A stretch of DNA of 64,000 nt from Propionivibrio dicarboxylicus (GTDB lineage: Bacteria; Pseudomonadota; Gammaproteobacteria; Burkholderiales; Rhodocyclaceae). The notes beneath the pieces are model-generated. The model saw only the letters and a list, made by a program, of their open reading frames with translations, did not search any database and was not told where the DNA came from. The DNA lies in the NCBI RefSeq assembly GCF_900099695.1, contig NZ_FNCY01000003.1, forward strand, positions 124,001 through 188,000, read 5' to 3'. Below, piece by piece: positions 1-8,924 of this stretch. Numbering within the stretch: the stretch's first letter is position 1; each line of letters starts with the position of its first letter. The position numbers were made by a program, and so were the translations under genes.

Positions 1-47
1 CGGCCTACCGCCTCGAAGCCGTCGTCATTGCCGCGCGCGCCGGCTAG
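1..47 (+). CDS. C-terminal tail of an unidentified gene (partial)
   Basis: An open frame enters the window and ends at a TAG at 45-47, giving the tail AYRLEAVVIAARAG. Its stop overlaps the stop of the convergent diguanylate cyclase gene within the bases CTAG. Fourteen residues are too few to name a family. The convergent abutting ends fit the compact packing of the rest of the window, but the frame could also be open by chance in this GC-rich DNA. Confidence 0.35.
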   Translation, partial: AYRLEAVVIAARAG

Positions 48-3000
48 CCGACAGCTTCGACCTGGGCGATGACGTAGCGGTTCTTGCCGCCGGTCTTGGC
101 CTGATACATCGCGTTGTCGGCCTCGCGCAGCAGCTGGTCGGCATCGACCGGCCGATGCTGCGGATAGAAAGTCACACCGAGGCTGACCGACACCTGCAGT
201 TCGAATCCGCCGACATGCGTCGGCTGAGCCACGGCCCGGATCAGGCGTTCGATCGTCGGCAGCGCCGCCTTTTCGTCGGGCAAGTCCATCAGCACGGCAA
301 CGAACTCGTCACCGCCGATCCGCGCCAGCGTATCCGACTCCCGCAGCGTCTGCTTCATCTGCCCTGACAGGGCGACCAGCAGTTGATCGCCAATGGCATG
401 GCCATAACGGTCGTTGACCTGCTTGAAACCGTCGAGATCGAGGTAACACACGGCGATGCGCTGCGCCCGGCGCTGCGCCTGCACCATCGCCTGATGCAGG
501 CGGTCGGACAGCAAGGTCCGGTTGGGCAGGCCGCAGAGCGGGTCGTAGTGCGCCATGCGCTCGAGCTTCTGCTGTTGTTCCTTGATCTCGGTGATATCGG
601 AAAACAGCGCGACATATTGCTGCGTCTTCCCGTCACGATCGCGCACCACGCTGATCGTCAGCATTTCCGGGAAAATGCTTCCGTCCTTGCGGCGGTTCCA
701 CACTTCGCCCGACCAGTGGCCTTTGCGTTCGAGATCGCGCCACATGCCGGCATAGAAGGCGCGCGAATGGCGACCGGACCCGAGCAGGCGCGGGTTGCGG
801 CCGAGCACCTCCTCGCGCGTGTAGCCGGTGAGATCGCCGAAGGCCTGATTGACATCGAGGATATTGCCATCGGCATCGGTAATCATGATGCCTTCGCGCG
901 CCACTGCAAACACGGTGGCGGCCAGACGCTGCGCCTCTTCCGCCTGCTGGCGGGCGGAAATATCGACCAGCGAGATGATGTGTGCCCCGTGCGAGACGCC
1001 ACGAACCGGTTCAGCCGACACCAAGGCCAGACGCCGCTCGCCGTTCTTGCAGCGAATGTCGATCTCGACCGGGTCGACCGGATGCGCGCCGCGGCGGACC
1101 GCATCGACATGCGCCTGCCATTTTTCGTCGACCTCCGCCCGGTAGGCGTCGTCGGGACAGGCCTTACACCACCAGTCGGCAACGCTGCCCAAATCCTCGC
1201 GCGCGTAGCCGAAGGTCTTGACGAAGGCATCATTGACGTAGGCGACGTCGGCATTCTCCCCGCACAGAAGATAGGACACCGGCGACGACTGGATCACCGC
1301 CCGGAAGCGCGCCTCACTCTCACGCAAGGCCAGGTCGGCCTGTTTGCGCGCCGAGATGTCGCGACACAGGCAAAAGGAGAACGACTGATCGGACCACGTC
1401 ACCCGCGAAATGCTGATCTCGACGTCATATTCCGAACCATCCTTGCGCCGGTGCCGGGATTCGATCGTCTGGTTGTCCATGTCGGACGCCAGCAAGGTCT
1501 CCAGATCGTGGCGCGAGAAGCGCGCATCCCAGTCAAAAACGCTGAGCCAGCCGATTTCGGTCTCCGAATAGCCAAGCATCTTGGCAAAGGCCGGATTCCA
1601 TTCGACCAGACGCCCGTCGGCAGCGACCACCGCCACGCCTTCACTGGCCTTGTCGAGGAAGAGCCGCCGACGCTGCTCTTCCTGTTCCAGCACTTCGAGG
1701 AAGATCCGTCGTTCGGTGACATCGCTGACCACGCCGAAAACAATTCCCTTATCATAATCCCGGAAGGCCAGGGCCCGGACGTCCTTGACTTCGCCGATAT
1801 CGGCGGCGACGATCTTGAAGCGGACGTCATAAGGCAGCCCCTGCTGCACGAGTGCGGCGAAGGCCGCGTCGAGCATCTCCCGATATTCCGGCAAGCTCTG
1901 TCGCTGCAGGGTCGCCAACGGCGTCTGCGCCTCGGTCACGCCGTAGATATTGCGCGCGCCGATCGAGGCGGTGACGACCATGCTGCCGAGATCGACCTCC
2001 CAGTTGCCGGTCTTCGAGATCAGTTCGGCGCGCGACAAACGATCTTCGCTGCGCCGCAGGGCTTCGGTCGAACGCATCCGCTGTTCGGCGAGCGCATTGA
2101 AGCTCTCGGCCAGTTCGCAGACCTCGCGCGGCCCGGCGATGGGAAGGGCGGTACCTCCGGCCGGATCGCCCGCCATGCGCCGCACCGCGGCGGTGACTTC
2201 GTCGAGAGGCCGCAGCAGGCGACCGAGGAACAACCAGACGCCGACCAGCGACAACAGCGTCAGCCCGCCGGCAACGGCATAGACCATGCGCCGCATGTGA
2301 CGGATCGGCTGGAAGGCTTCGGCCACCGGCAAAACGACCTGGACCGACCACCCCTGGTCCGGAACCATCCGGGTCGACACCAGCACCTCGCGTCCGTCGG
2401 GATGGCGCGCCAGGCGTGCGCGCTCGATGCCGGCGATGGCGTCGTCGAAAAGGCTTTCGGACGCCGGGTAAGGCTTCATCACCTCGTCAGGCCAGGTCGA
2501 TGAAACGACCACGCCGAAACGCGCGTCGCTGACGAGCACGCTCCCGGCATAACCGGCGGTGCCGCGCTGGATCGGACCGAAGAGGCCCGTGCCGGAAAGC
2601 GCCGCCAGACCGACGAGGACGCGAGCGCGCTCGCCGTTCGGCCCGACGACCGGGGCGCCAAAAGGCAGCACCGGAGGGCCGCCATCGGCACCGGGCATCG
2701 CTTTGCCGACGGCTGCCTTTCCGTGTTCGCGCACGTTGCGGACGAGGTCGACGATTTCCGGCGGCAGCCTGCCGCCCGTCGCCGGAGCGCGAGGATTGCC
2801 GAGCCGCCGTGCATCGCCACGATCATCGACGAGGAAGATCCCCGCACTGAAAAGATGCGAAATCCCGGCATGATGCCCCGCCACGGCATGCAATTGCGCC
2901 ATCGCATCGGCATGTCGGCCGAGCAAGGCGGCCGTTTCGCCGATAAGGTCGAGATGCTGCCCCAGCTTGCCATCGACCTCGGCGGCGATCGATGCGGCTG

Positions 3001-3163
3001 CCGCGTTGTTCTGCGCCTCGATCAGGCGGGCGATATCGCGCTCAAGATTGCGGGTAATGGCCAGCGTCATCAGCCAGATGCAGCCAAGCAGCATCAGCAG
3101 GACGACGCCGGCGAGGCGCGTCTTGATGCTGTTCGATTGCCGACTCAGTCGCTGTTCCAGCAC
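44..3163 (-). CDS. Membrane-bound diguanylate cyclase with Cache, HAMP and multiple PAS domains
   Basis: A 1039-residue sensor predicted to make cyclic di-GMP from GTP at the inner membrane. It has a membrane helix near residues 18-40, a periplasmic Cache-like domain to about 285, a second helix near 290-313, and a HAMP segment. Three to four PAS domains follow between about 370 and 870, and a GGDEF domain closes the protein. The catalytic motif is intact (ARIGGDEF). An RxxD inhibitory site (RESD) lies five residues before it, so product inhibition is expected. There is no EAL domain. The first ATG follows a weak purine stretch. The ligand is unknown. The gene stands alone, convergent with the partial gene at the window edge. 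Confidence 0.93.
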   Translation of the reverse strand: MLEQRLSRQSNSIKTRLAGVVLLMLLGCIWLMTLAITRNLERDIARLIEAQNNAAAASIAAEVDGKLGQHLDLIGETAALLGRHADAMAQLHAVAGHHAGISHLFSAGIFLVDDRGDARRLGNPRAPATGGRLPPEIVDLVRNVREHGKAAVGKAMPGADGGPPVLPFGAPVVGPNGERARVLVGLAALSGTGLFGPIQRGTAGYAGSVLVSDARFGVVVSSTWPDEVMKPYPASESLFDDAIAGIERARLARHPDGREVLVSTRMVPDQGWSVQVVLPVAEAFQPIRHMRRMVYAVAGGLTLLSLVGVWLFLGRLLRPLDEVTAAVRRMAGDPAGGTALPIAGPREVCELAESFNALAEQRMRSTEALRRSEDRLSRAELISKTGNWEVDLGSMVVTASIGARNIYGVTEAQTPLATLQRQSLPEYREMLDAAFAALVQQGLPYDVRFKIVAADIGEVKDVRALAFRDYDKGIVFGVVSDVTERRIFLEVLEQEEQRRRLFLDKASEGVAVVAADGRLVEWNPAFAKMLGYSETEIGWLSVFDWDARFSRHDLETLLASDMDNQTIESRHRRKDGSEYDVEISISRVTWSDQSFSFCLCRDISARKQADLALRESEARFRAVIQSSPVSYLLCGENADVAYVNDAFVKTFGYAREDLGSVADWWCKACPDDAYRAEVDEKWQAHVDAVRRGAHPVDPVEIDIRCKNGERRLALVSAEPVRGVSHGAHIISLVDISARQQAEEAQRLAATVFAVAREGIMITDADGNILDVNQAFGDLTGYTREEVLGRNPRLLGSGRHSRAFYAGMWRDLERKGHWSGEVWNRRKDGSIFPEMLTISVVRDRDGKTQQYVALFSDITEIKEQQQKLERMAHYDPLCGLPNRTLLSDRLHQAMVQAQRRAQRIAVCYLDLDGFKQVNDRYGHAIGDQLLVALSGQMKQTLRESDTLARIGGDEFVAVLMDLPDEKAALPTIERLIRAVAQPTHVGGFELQVSVSLGVTFYPQHRPVDADQLLREADNAMYQAKTGGKNRYVIAQVEAVG

Positions 3164-3555
3164 ACTTTATCCTTTGATCATATCAGCCGCCCCGCCGCTG
3201 CGGGACGCGTGCCACAAGAGGACCGCAAAGGACGCTGCCATTGAGCCATTGCATCAACTGGCCCCGAACGCACTGACTTCACCTTATCTACCCGATACTT
3301 GTTTGGCAACCGCTTTTTCCGCCCCAGTCCACCTGCTGTCGGCGATTTTCGGTATTGGACGCCGGCATCGGCCAAAAGTGCCGGCCCGGCACCAAAAAAT
3401 GGCGGCAACGGCAAGGAAAAGGCGACCTGAAACGGCCGTTGTGACGGCCAGATTCGCGACCCGGCCCCGATCCCCGTTAAAATGCCGGGTATGAAACTTT
3501 CCTGTTCTTCCCGCCTTTCCGCTTCTTTCACCCCCTTCCGCCCGGGAGCACCGCG
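3164..3555. other. Intergenic region between the diguanylate cyclase and murI
   Basis: About 390 bases separate the two divergent genes, so promoters for both should lie here. A perfect GC-rich inverted repeat sits at 3378-3392 (GTGCCGGCCCGGCAC) with no matching gene end. A TAAAAT at 3478-3483 is a possible -10 element for murI, without a good -35. A 22-codon open frame (3491-3559) overlaps the murI start. I see no other gene. Confidence 0.5.
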
Positions 3556-4341
3556 ATGATCGGCGTCTTCGACAGCGGCCTCGGCGGCCTCTCGGTGCTG
3601 GCCGCCATCGCCGAACGCCTGCCGGACGCCGATCTCGCCTATCTCGCCGACACTGCCCACGTCCCTTACGGCAACAAGGGCGACGACTACATCAGCGCCC
3701 GCGTGCTCGCCACCGGCCGCTTTCTCGTCGACCAGGGCTGCACGCTGCTCGTCCTCGCCTGCAACACCGCCACTGCAGCCGCCGCCATCGCCCTGCGCGA
3801 GGCCCTGCCCGGCATTCCCGTCATCGGGATCGAACCGGGCGTCAAGCCGGCCGCAGCCAGTTCGTGCAAGAAGCATATCGCCGTACTGGCGACCGAATCG
3901 ACGGCGCGCAGCGAGCGCCTCGCCCGCCTGATCCGCGAACATGCCGGCAGCGTGCGCGTCGACGTGCTCGCCTGTCCCGGCTGGGCGACCAAGGTCGAGA
4001 CCTTGAAACTCGACGATGCCGATTTCATCGCCTCGGTGCAGCGCCATCTCGCGCCGGTCCTCGACGCCGGCGCCGACCGCATCGTGCTCGGCTGCACCCA
4101 CTACAGTTTTCTCGCGCCGCAACTGGCGCCGATCGTCGCCGGACGGGCCACGCTCGTCGACGTCGCCGATGCCGTCGCGCGTCAATGCGAACGGCTGGCC
4201 GGCCCCGCCGCACGCGGTCAAGGGCGACTGGCGCTGTGGGCCACCGCCCATCCCGAACGCTTGCCGGCGGCGCTGTCGGCGCTCGGCCTGCAGCACCTGC
4301 ACGCCCGCCTCTCCGGTCCGGCCGGACGCGCGGCCGCCTGA
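3556..4341 (+). CDS. murI: Glutamate racemase
   Basis: A 261-residue cytoplasmic racemase converting L-glutamate to D-glutamate for peptidoglycan. The N-terminal FDSGLGG motif and both catalytic cysteines are present, in LACNTA (Cys69) and LGCTHYSF (near residue 179). Length matches the family. GGGAG about nine bases before the ATG serves as ribosome binding site. The stop lies four bases before the epd-like gene, and the next two junctions are ATGA overlaps, so the four genes probably form one operon. The functional link between cell-wall D-glutamate and the following genes is not obvious. Confidence 0.96.
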   Translation: MIGVFDSGLGGLSVLAAIAERLPDADLAYLADTAHVPYGNKGDDYISARVLATGRFLVDQGCTLLVLACNTATAAAAIALREALPGIPVIGIEPGVKPAAASSCKKHIAVLATESTARSERLARLIREHAGSVRVDVLACPGWATKVETLKLDDADFIASVQRHLAPVLDAGADRIVLGCTHYSFLAPQLAPIVAGRATLVDVADAVARQCERLAGPAARGQGRLALWATAHPERLPAALSALGLQHLHARLSGPAGRAAA

Positions 4342-4345
4342 CCCC

Positions 4346-5407
4346 ATGCCTGCCACCTCGACCATGAACCGACCTTTCCGTCTCGCCATCAACGGCTACG
4401 GCCGCATCGGCCGCAGCCTTCTCCGCGCCATCCACGCCTCGCCGCTCGGCGCCCAGGTCGAGATCGTCGCCATCAACGAACCGGCGGCACTCGAAACGAT
4501 GGCCTACCTGACGCGCTACGACTCGACCCACGGCGTCTTTCCCGGCGATGTCGCCATCGATGACGATCACTTGCGCGTCGACGGCCGGCCGATCCGGATC
4601 AGCCACGCGACGACGCCCGAAGACGTGGACTGGCGCGCACTCGACCTCGACCTCGTCGTCGAATGCTCGGGCCGCTACAGCAAGCGACCGGATCTCGAAC
4701 GCTTCCTCGCCGCCGGTTGCCCGCGCGTGCTCGTCTCGCAGCCCTGCGCCAACGCCGAAGCGATCGACCGAACGATCGTCCAGGGACTCAACCAGCAGAC
4801 CCTAGACGGCAGCGAACGACTCGTCTCGAACGCTTCCTGCACGACCAACGCCGTCGTCCCGGTGCTCGACCGCCTGCACCGGGCGTTTGGCGTCGACCGC
4901 GCCTTCATCACGACGCTGCACTCGGTCATGAACGACCAGCCGCTGATCGACGGCTACAACCACCCGGACCTGCGCCGGACCCGCTCGGCGATGCAGTCGA
5001 TCATTCCCGTGTCCACCGGCCTCGCCCACGGCGTCGAACGCCTGCTGCCGGAACTGCGCGGACGCGTCGATGCCAAGGCCATCCGCGTACCGATCGTCAA
5101 CGTCTCGACCATCGACCTCACCGTCACGCTGCGGCATGACGTCGATGCCGCCGGAATCAACGCGCTGATGGCCGCGGCGGCCGCCGAGTTGCCCGACATT
5201 TTCGGCTACTGCGACCACCCGAGCGCCTCGATCGATTTCAACCACGACCCCCACTCGGCTGTCATCGACGCCAGCGTCACACGCTGCAACGGCGGACGGC
5301 TCGCCAACCTGCTGATCTGGTTCGACAACGAGTGGGCCTTCGCCAACCGCCTGCTCGACGTTGCCACGCACTGGTGCGCGGTGGCGCACACGGCCCGCCG
5401 GCCATGA
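4346..5407 (+). CDS. epd: Erythrose-4-phosphate / glyceraldehyde-3-phosphate dehydrogenase family protein
   Basis: An NAD-dependent aldehyde dehydrogenase of the GapA/Epd fold, about 353 residues. The Rossmann start (LAINGYGRIGRSLLR) and catalytic cysteine in SNASCTTN (near residue 165) are intact. HPDLRRTRSAMQSIIPV and SIDFNHDPHSAVID resemble E. coli erythrose-4-phosphate dehydrogenase more than glycolytic GapA. That enzyme makes 4-phosphoerythronate for pyridoxal phosphate synthesis, so this role is preferred. An internal ATG at 4364 is an alternative start, giving 347 residues. The gene is not beside pgk or other glycolytic genes, which argues against the main GAPDH. The stop overlaps the next start as ATGA. 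Confidence 0.82.
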   Translation: MPATSTMNRPFRLAINGYGRIGRSLLRAIHASPLGAQVEIVAINEPAALETMAYLTRYDSTHGVFPGDVAIDDDHLRVDGRPIRISHATTPEDVDWRALDLDLVVECSGRYSKRPDLERFLAAGCPRVLVSQPCANAEAIDRTIVQGLNQQTLDGSERLVSNASCTTNAVVPVLDRLHRAFGVDRAFITTLHSVMNDQPLIDGYNHPDLRRTRSAMQSIIPVSTGLAHGVERLLPELRGRVDAKAIRVPIVNVSTIDLTVTLRHDVDAAGINALMAAAAAELPDIFGYCDHPSASIDFNHDPHSAVIDASVTRCNGGRLANLLIWFDNEWAFANRLLDVATHWCAVAHTARRP

Positions 5408-6672
5408 CCGCGCGCGTCGCCGTCATCGGCGGCGGCCCGGCCGGGCTGATGGCCGCCGAGGTCCTTGCCGCCGCCGGCCAGCCGGTCGATCTCTATGACG
5501 CGATGCCCTCGGTCGGCCGCAAGTTCCTGATGGCCGGCAAGGGCGGCATGAACATCACCCACGCCGAAGCCTTCGCCGATTTCTGCGGCCGCTACGGCGA
5601 GGCACAAGCGACGCTGGCCCCCCTGCTCGGTCGTTTCGGTCCCGACGCCGTGCGCGCCTGGATGCAGGGACTCGGCATCGACAGCTTCGTCGGTTCTTCC
5701 CGCCGCGTCTTTCCCATCGGCATGAGGGCGGCGCCGCTGTTGCGCGCCTGGTTGCACCGGCTGCGGCAAAGCGGCGTGCGCATCCACGTCCGGCATCGCT
5801 GGCTCGGTATCGACCCGCTCGCCGAAGGTGGCTACCGGCTCGGCTTTGCCGGCGCCGACGGCGAACGCCAGCACGACGTCGATGCCGTGGTGTTCGCGCT
5901 CGGCGGCGGCAGCTGGGCCAAACTCGGCAGCGACGGTGCCTGGATGGCGCCCTTCGCCCGGCTCGGTATCGCCACCACGCCGCTGCGTCCGGCCAACTGC
6001 GGCTTCGACTGCGACTGGAGCGCCGTGCTGCGCGAACGCTTCGCCGGCCAGCCGCTCAAGAACATCGGCGCCTGCGTCGCCGGCCCCGACGGCGTCCCGA
6101 CCGGCGACTGGCGACGCGGCGAAATCATGGTCACCACCACCGGCATCGAGGGGACGCTCGTCTATGCGCTCTCCGCCACCTTGCGCAAAGCCATCGAAAC
6201 CCATGGCGAAGCGACGCTGCTGATCGACCTGCTGCCGCAGCACGATCACGACAGTGTCATTGCCGCCGTCGCTCGTCCGCGCGGCTCGCGTTCGCTGGCG
6301 AGCCACCTGCAGGGGACGCTCGGCCTGAAGGGCCTCAAGATGGCGCTGCTGCACGAAGGCCTGTCCAAGGCGACGCTGGCCGACCCGGCCGCGCTTGGCG
6401 CAGCGATCAAGGCGCTGCCGCTGCGGCTCGCCGCGCCGCGGCCGCTCGACGAGGCGATCAGCAGCGCCGGCGGTGTCCGGTTCGACGCGGTCGATCCGCA
6501 GCTCATGCTGAAACAATACCCAGGCCTCTTCTGCGCCGGCGAAATGCTCGACTGGGAAGCGCCGACCGGCGGCTACCTGCTCACCGCCTGCCTATCCACC
6601 GGTCATGCGGCTGGGCAAGGCGCGCTGGCATGGCTACAATCGCCCCATCGCCATCCACCGACATCGTCATGA
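5404..6672 (+). CDS. BaiN/HI0933-like FAD-dependent oxidoreductase
   Basis: A 422-residue flavoprotein. The N-terminus carries the FAD-binding signature VAVIGGGPAGLMAAE, followed by GRKFLMAGKGGMNITH, typical of the HI0933/YhiN group. The C-terminus has the family FAD contact LFCAGEMLDWEAPTGGY. The substrate is unknown for most members; some relatives reduce bile acids, which is unlikely here. The ATG at 5404 overlaps the preceding stop (ATGA), which fixes the start better than the longer upstream frame. The stop again overlaps the next gene, so translation is probably coupled. Confidence 0.88.
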   Translation: MTARVAVIGGGPAGLMAAEVLAAAGQPVDLYDAMPSVGRKFLMAGKGGMNITHAEAFADFCGRYGEAQATLAPLLGRFGPDAVRAWMQGLGIDSFVGSSRRVFPIGMRAAPLLRAWLHRLRQSGVRIHVRHRWLGIDPLAEGGYRLGFAGADGERQHDVDAVVFALGGGSWAKLGSDGAWMAPFARLGIATTPLRPANCGFDCDWSAVLRERFAGQPLKNIGACVAGPDGVPTGDWRRGEIMVTTTGIEGTLVYALSATLRKAIETHGEATLLIDLLPQHDHDSVIAAVARPRGSRSLASHLQGTLGLKGLKMALLHEGLSKATLADPAALGAAIKALPLRLAAPRPLDEAISSAGGVRFDAVDPQLMLKQYPGLFCAGEMLDWEAPTGGYLLTACLSTGHAAGQGALAWLQSPHRHPPTSS

Positions 6673-7682
6673 CGCCCACTGGAAAGCCCTCCGCCAGCGA
6701 CATCACCTCGTGGATCGCGGCCGTGCTCGGCATGATCTTCGTCCTCCACTTCCGGCTGTTCGGTGCGCTGGTCGCCGGCCTGCTGATCTGCGAACTCGTC
6801 CATGCCCTCTATCCGCTGCTGATCCGGCGGCTGAACAGCCGCGAAGCCAAGGGCATCGCGCTCGGTCTGGTACTGCTGGCGGTGCTTGGTACGGTCAGCC
6901 TCGCCATCATCGGCGTCATCGCCTTCATGCGCAGCGAAGGCGGCAGCCTGTCGGTGCTGCTCGCCAAGATGGCCGAAATCGTCGAGCAGTCGCGCGCCCA
7001 ACTCCCGGCCTGGATCAGCCAGGCCCTGCCGCCCAACGTCGAGGTGCTGCGCGACACCCTGGGCAACTGGCTGCGCAGCAATGCCTCGGAACTTCAGCGC
7101 ATCGGCAAGGAGACCGGCCATTCGCTCGCGCACCTGCTGATCGGCATGATCATCGGCGCCATCGTCTCGGTGCGCGAAGCCTCGCCGTCCGAGGTGCGCG
7201 GCCCGCTTGCCCGCGCCCTCGGCGAACGCTGCTTCAGGCTGGCCGAATCGTTCCGCCGCGTCGTCTTCGCGCAAGTCCGGATTTCGGCGCTCAACACCTT
7301 CTTCACCTTCTGTTACCTGGCAATCATGCTGCCGGCTTTCGACATCTCGCTACCGTTGGTCAAGACGATGATCGTCGTCACCTTCGTTGCCGGCCTGCTG
7401 CCGGTGATCGGCAACCTGATCTCGAACACCGTCATCTTCGTTGTCAGCCTGGCGCACTCGCCGCTCGTCGCCGTCACTTCGCTCGGTTATCTGATCGTCA
7501 TCCACAAGCTCGAATACTTCCTCAACGCCCGCATCGTCGGCTCACAGATCCGGGCCAAGGCCTGGGAACTGCTCACCGCGATGCTGGTGATGGAAAGCGC
7601 CTTCGGCCTCGCCGGTCTCGCGGCGGCGCCGATCTGCTACGCCTGGCTCAAGGATGAATTGCGGCAACGCCGCCTGGTGTGA
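6669..7682 (+). CDS. AI-2E family (PerM-like) membrane protein
   Basis: An integral inner-membrane protein of about 337 residues with hydrophobic pairs at the N-terminus, a central soluble segment, and a membrane-rich C-terminal half. The late segment ATSLGYLIVIHKLEYFLNARIVGSQI matches the AI-2E/PerM family pattern; members export small molecules, or ions in Na+/H+ antiporter cases. The substrate cannot be read from sequence. The ATG at 6669 overlaps the upstream stop; a start at 6630 would add 13 polar residues and a longer overlap, and is less likely. It is the last gene of the murI run. A GC hairpin between it and the convergent stress protein has no T-run. Confidence 0.85.
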   Translation: MTPTGKPSASDITSWIAAVLGMIFVLHFRLFGALVAGLLICELVHALYPLLIRRLNSREAKGIALGLVLLAVLGTVSLAIIGVIAFMRSEGGSLSVLLAKMAEIVEQSRAQLPAWISQALPPNVEVLRDTLGNWLRSNASELQRIGKETGHSLAHLLIGMIIGAIVSVREASPSEVRGPLARALGERCFRLAESFRRVVFAQVRISALNTFFTFCYLAIMLPAFDISLPLVKTMIVVTFVAGLLPVIGNLISNTVIFVVSLAHSPLVAVTSLGYLIVIHKLEYFLNARIVGSQIRAKAWELLTAMLVMESAFGLAGLAAAPICYAWLKDELRQRRLV

Positions 7683-7712
7683 ACAGCCGCCGCCGCATCG
7701 GCGGCGTCCCGC

Positions 7713-8159
7713 TCAGCGGTACACCAGCACCGGGATCTTCGAATGCGTCAGCACCTTGTGGGTTTCGCTGCCGAGCAGCAAGGCCTTGATGCCGCTGCGT
7801 CCGTGCGAGGCCATGAAGATCAGGTCGCAGCCGCTCTGCGTCGCCGCGTCGATGATCCCTTCATAAATCAGCGCGCTGGTCAGCGTCTTCGTATGACAGG
7901 TCACACCGGCTTCGCGACACAGATCCTCGACGAAACTCAGCACCTTCCGGGCATAGGCTTCGGAACGCGCGTCATCTTCCTCGATGGCTTTGGCGAGGAT
8001 CACGGCACCTTCACCGTAATAGCCGGTCGCCGAAAAATCGGGTTTGGCAAAGAACGCCGTGATTTCGGCGCCTGCCTCCTTCGCGAACGACACCGCACGC
8101 TTCACCGTCTCCGTCGAGAACTCGGAACCATCGGTCGGTACGAGAATGTGCTTGAACAT
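7713..8159 (-). CDS. Universal stress protein UspA family
   Basis: A single-domain Usp protein of 148 residues (MFKHILVPTDGSEFS at the start). The ATP-binding motif G-2x-G-9x-G(S/T) is visible near the C-terminus as MASHGRSGIKALLLGSETHKVL, so it is probably the nucleotide-binding type. The start at 8159 is chosen over 8189 because AAAGGAGT lies just upstream and the protein then begins at the conserved strand. A well-formed sigma70-type promoter precedes it. Convergent with the AI-2E gene. Exact stress role unknown. Confidence 0.93.
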   Translation of the reverse strand: MFKHILVPTDGSEFSTETVKRAVSFAKEAGAEITAFFAKPDFSATGYYGEGAVILAKAIEEDDARSEAYARKVLSFVEDLCREAGVTCHTKTLTSALIYEGIIDAATQSGCDLIFMASHGRSGIKALLLGSETHKVLTHSKIPVLVYR

Positions 8160-8209
8160 GTCGGACTCCTTTCTGCCGGGATCGGGCACCCGCCCACCCG
8201 TGCACTTCC

Positions 8210-8237
8210 ACTATAGTTCACCCCGACCGGAGTACAA
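8210..8237 (-). promoter_or_regulatory. Sigma70-type promoter for the universal stress protein gene
   Basis: Read on the minus strand, TTGTAC (8237-8232) is followed after 16 bases by TATAGT (8215-8210). Transcription would start near 8203, leaving a leader of about 44 bases before the ATG at 8159. Confidence 0.55.
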
Positions 8238-8254
8238 CATCCGAAACTCCGTGC

Positions 8255-8755
8255 TCAGTCCGTAGTCATATTCGCGTCGGCTTCGTAGCGGTTGATGTGC
8301 GATTCGAAATCCGGCAGCGCCCGCTCGTATTCGGACGACATCAGCGGCGACGAAATCAGGAAGTCGGCGGTCGCGCGGTTGCAGGCGACCGGCACGTTCC
8401 AGACCACGGCGAGGCGCAGCAAGGCCTTGACGTCGGGATCGTGGGGCTGCGGTTCGAGCGGATCCCAGAAGAAGATGATGAAGTCGACCAGGCCCTCGGC
8501 AATCAGCGCGCCGATCTGCTGGTCGCCGCCCAGCGGGCCGCTCTTGAACTTCTGCACCTCGACGCCGAGCACACGCTCGAGCAGAGTACCGGTCGTGCCC
8601 GTCGCACAGAGATCGTGCGCGGTCAGCGAGCCCTTGTTGAAGCGCGCCCACTCCATCAGGTCCTTTTTCTTGTTGTCGTGCGCCACCAGCGCGATGCGCT
8701 TGCGCGGAAGAATCGCCTTCTTGGCCGGTGCTGTCGCGGGGTTCGTCGTTGCCAT
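8255..8755 (-). CDS. mgsA: Methylglyoxal synthase
   Basis: Converts dihydroxyacetone phosphate to methylglyoxal and phosphate, a bypass of lower glycolysis that relieves sugar-phosphate stress. The 166-residue protein starts at 8755 after GGAGAAACAAGC; a longer open frame upstream is an artefact of the opposing prfC gene. Family motifs are present: KRIALVAHDNKKKDLMEWA, LCATGTTGTLLE, SGPLGGDQQIGALI and FFWDPLEPQPHDPDVKAL. The N-terminal 18 residues are Ala/Thr/Lys-rich and lie outside the core fold. The methylglyoxal produced could be a substrate for the YqhD-type aldehyde reductase encoded near 41 kb. Confidence 0.94.
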   Translation of the reverse strand: MATTNPATAPAKKAILPRKRIALVAHDNKKKDLMEWARFNKGSLTAHDLCATGTTGTLLERVLGVEVQKFKSGPLGGDQQIGALIAEGLVDFIIFFWDPLEPQPHDPDVKALLRLAVVWNVPVACNRATADFLISSPLMSSEYERALPDFESHINRYEADANMTTD

Positions 8756-8924
8756 GCTTGTTTCTCCTTGTCGAAATCGGCTGCCGTCATGATCGCAGCC
8801 AAATATTATGCGCGCATGACAGTCCGCCTTAGCGTCGTCTCCGAGCAAATTCTGCGCCATGCGCCGCCGCCATCTTCGGTATACTTCGCCCCTTGAGTTT
8901 TTTGCCGCCGAAAGATTTACGACG

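Noticed and set aside
383-2503. Long open frame opposite the diguanylate cyclase
   Set aside because: It mirrors the codon phase of a clear GGDEF/PAS gene and its product has no coherent domain; typical antisense openness in GC-rich DNA.
3378-3392. GC-rich perfect inverted repeat as a terminator
   Set aside because: No gene ends nearby in either orientation that it could terminate, and its loop would be only one to three bases.
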